Of a stretch of DNA of 64,000 bases, positions 61,709 to 64,000 are shown one piece after another. The stretch spans positions 2,831,185-2,895,184 of the forward strand of contig NZ_JBFRBH010000001.1 in NCBI RefSeq assembly GCF_040932485.1, given 5' to 3'. How positions within the stretch are numbered: position 1 is the first letter of the stretch; each line of letters starts with the position of its first letter. A model generated the notes under the pieces. It was given only the letters and a program-made list of their open reading frames with translations, made no database searches and had not been told where the DNA came from. The stretch comes from Gymnodinialimonas sp. 202GB13-11 (GTDB lineage: Bacteria > Pseudomonadota > Alphaproteobacteria > Rhodobacterales > Rhodobacteraceae). The position numbers were made by a program, and so were the translations under genes.

Positions 61709-62124
61709 AGGAAACCGTCTAATTATCTAGCGAACATAACAAGCATCGCGGGTCCGCCACGCACGTCCATCTTCTCAATGGAGCTTGGAGAAATGGTTAA
61801 GGGCAATGCACTTCAGATCAAACACCATTTCTTTTTTCGACCTGTGGTAAAATTCGTGTCACCGCTGACAGGCGGCTGACGAGCCAACACTTCAACCTGT
61901 CGGGGGGCATGAAATTCTCTTCGATTTCGTGCCGCCAAGACCCTGCATCTTCCGCCTCGTTGTCCTGATAGGCGCGGGAACATGCAATGAGAGCGGGTCA
62001 GGACGGCAAACACTTGTAGCCCAGGAGCGCAGCGCCTAGGTGCCCCGAAAACCGCCAAGCTTTTGCATGGTTTGGTCAACATTCTCTGAGATTCAATCCG
62101 AAAAATCCCCCGTCGGAGAAACGC
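61709..62124. other. Intergenic region between secretion genes and their probable cargo
   Basis: About 416 bases without a supported gene; it must hold the two divergent promoters. A small hairpin TGTCA-CCGC-TGACA sits near 61858. GGAG at about 62114 is the ribosome site of the peptidase gene. Confidence 0.6.
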
Positions 62125-64000
62125 AGTGTGCCAAGTCTGTTCCGTGCTTCAACCTTCCTTTGACGGTTGCCCCTATTCGTCTAACGACAGCAGTTTTGTC
62201 ACGCCGGTTGGTATCTACACTGGCGACGATCCACTGATCACTGAGACCGGGGATGCCGCTGGAGATACTACGACAGCGTATGAGTTGGGATCGGGAGGGT
62301 ACTTTCACGGGACGCTTTCGAATTCCAGCGATGTGGACGTTATCGCGTTAGACGTCACGTCAGGCGTCGAATACTCGTTTGCCGTCGTTGGTATAGGCGG
62401 GCTTGACGCGCAGTTGGAAGATCCGATCCTCACCATAAAAGACGCCGACGGAAATATACTGTTCAGCAATGATGATGTTGTCGCGGGCAAATATCGCTAC
62501 TCCCACATCACCGAGACCTTCGGTCTTTTCGGCGATGACGATACCGGAACGGTTTATCTTGAGATTTCCGGCTGGAACGGGGCAACCGGCGGCTACGGCC
62601 TCTCTGTGGTTGAAGACAGCGTTCCAAGCTACGACATTCATATGGGTGCAGGCGCTTTGGTTCGCACTGGCCTTTCATGGGCGGCAAACCCGGAAACGCC
62701 GACAACTGTAACATGGGCTTTCCGTGAAACGCAGGGCACCAATTCACCGGGCATTCCAGCCGGCGGTGAAAACCCCGAATCCTTCCAGCAGTTCACCGCG
62801 ATCCAGCAGGCCGCTTTCCTTGAGATCATCGCGCTTGCCGAAGGTGTCTCAGGCCTTACGCTGAACCAAGTTACCGATGGTGGCGACAACTTCTCGGACA
62901 GTGCCGAAATATTGATCGCGGCATATAACACTTCAGATAATTCCGGAGGCTACGCTTGGCTACCGTCTGGCCCATCATTTCCCGAAGGCGGCGATATCTG
63001 GATCAATGAAGCAGGCGGCAGTAGCGACACGTCGGTGCCGATCGGAAGCTACAGCTACTACACCCTTTTGCACGAACTGGGCCATGCGCTCGGCCTATCT
63101 CATCCTGCTCTCTACAATGCAGGCAGTGGTGGCTTCATCTCTTACGATGGGTCAGCGATCTGGCAAGAAGACTCAGTACAATTCACCGTCATGAGCTACT
63201 TCGATGAAAGCTTCACCGGTGCATCTGGCCCGGGGGGGCTGCCAGCGCGTTATCCAGACACATTCATGTTGATGGATATCCTTGCCCTTCAGAGCCTCTA
63301 CGGAGCCGACCTGGGCTATAACTCTGAAAATACGACATACGGGTACAACGCGACGCACGCCAACACTGCCTACGATTTTACATTCAATAGAGACCCGTTC
63401 CTTACCATCTGGGACGGTGCCGGTGTTGATACAATTGATGTCTCGGCATACGGCGGTGCTCAGAAGGTCAGCTTGGAGGACGGAACGTTCTCAGATGTGC
63501 TTGGGTACACAGGAACCCTGGCGATTGCCATCGGCGCGGTAATCGAAAACGCGATCGGTGGCGCAGGGGATGATACGATCATGGGTAATTCCGTTGCCAA
63601 TTCACTTGAAGGCGGAGCGGGCGCGGATTCCATTGTGGGCGGAGACGGCGCGGATTCGTTGCGTGGTGGCTCAGGCAATGACACGCTCCTTGGTGGACTG
63701 GCAGACGACTTCATCTTTGGCGACGATGGAGATGATGTTGTACGAGGTGGTGCTGGCGACGACCAGCTGTACGGTTTGGCCGGTGACGACACGCTCGATG
63801 TGGGCGAAGGCACGGGCGGGTGGCAGTACGCGTATGGCCACGAAGGCAACGACACGTATCTCTACCAAAAAGCTGCGGGGCTGCTGTTTATCAACTCGAT
63901 CCAGGAAGGGGCCGGCGACGGGGCCGCGGATCGGTTGGTCTTTGATGATCTGCTGTTGAGCGATCTGAGCTTTGCCTCATTCGATTATGGCGGCGAGATC
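62125..64000 (+). CDS. M10 serralysin-type RTX metalloprotease, 5' part, with a +1 frameshift after codon 12
   Basis: Runs off the right edge. From a GTG with GGAG upstream the frame reads (M)CQVCSVLQPSF and then meets TGA; shifting +1 within TTTT it continues DGCPYSSNDSSF and stays open to the edge. The MCxxC start is usual for this family. A pre-peptidase-type beta domain (about 30-150) precedes the zinc site HELGHALGLSH at 63071-63103 and Met-turn FTVMSY. RTX nonapeptides (GGAGDDTIM, GGDGADSLR, GGSGNDTLL) follow from 63557, binding calcium. Export through the divergent type I system is inferred. The shift could be sequence error, mutation or recoding. Confidence 0.85.

Noticed and set aside
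1..64000. CRISPR arrays, tRNA and rRNA genes, integrase att repeats
   Set aside because: No regularly spaced repeats, cloverleaf-type sequences or rRNA blocks were seen; no direct repeat flanking the recombinase module could be fixed by eye.

Overview
The window reads as chromosome of a marine Rhodobacterales bacterium (roseobacter group, Alphaproteobacteria). The grounds are roughly 60% G+C coding DNA with tightly overlapping genes, a glcDEF operon, the moxR/DUF58/DUF4159 block, aerobic CoA-dependent aromatic pathways (box and paa), a TRAP transporter, and an M10 peptidase with an MCxxC-type N-terminus paired with a type I secretion system. No rRNA, tRNA or CRISPR array was seen.

Layout. 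1-1012: edge of a small heat-shock protein gene preceded by a ROSE-like RNA thermometer, then a secreted trypsin-like protease. 1086-5085: glycolate oxidase glcD-glcE-glcF. 5214-7353: small membrane, exported, zinc-finger and leucine-rich proteins. 7361-14799: moxR-DUF58-DUF4159 membrane block with a divergent DUF1285 gene. 14814-18905: VOC protein, WYL regulator, a cobalamin-binding PpaA/AerR-like protein and a cytochrome P450 sharing one intergenic control region.

19085-43000 is a large aromatic-acid island. One operon (boxC-boxB-flavodoxin-thioesterase-boxR-fadB type) encodes benzoyl-CoA epoxidation and ring opening. The operon upstream of it (SDR, crotonase, MarR, feruloyl-CoA-synthase-like ligase, thiolase, benzoate-CoA ligase, hydrolase) has all the steps needed to shorten a phenylpropenoid side chain to an aroyl-CoA, which would feed BoxB. 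A dctPQM TRAP transporter and a divergent MarR gene follow; a similar 21-bp palindrome lies before the transporter and before the side-chain operon. Next comes phenylacetate catabolism: paaZ-paaX leftwards, and paaI-paaK and paaA-DUF3291-paaB-paaC-paaD-paaE rightwards. A 3-oxoadipyl-CoA thiolase (49950-51146) could finish both the box and paa routes. boxA, boxD, paaF, paaG and paaH were not found in the window.

46229-54097: AraC and LysR regulators, an SDR, the thiolase, and a yjbF-yjbH exopolysaccharide pair. 54098-58673 is a visibly AT-richer, gene-poor accessory stretch with a tyrosine recombinase, an HGG/GTGAPKGNQNA protein, an IS3 transposase remnant and the 3' remnant of a repeat-protein gene. 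58674-64000: type I secretion ABC transporter and HlyD adaptor, divergent from a serralysin-family RTX metalloprotease that runs off the right edge. Its reading frame needs a +1 shift after codon 12, at a TTT TGA C sequence resembling the prfB recoding site.
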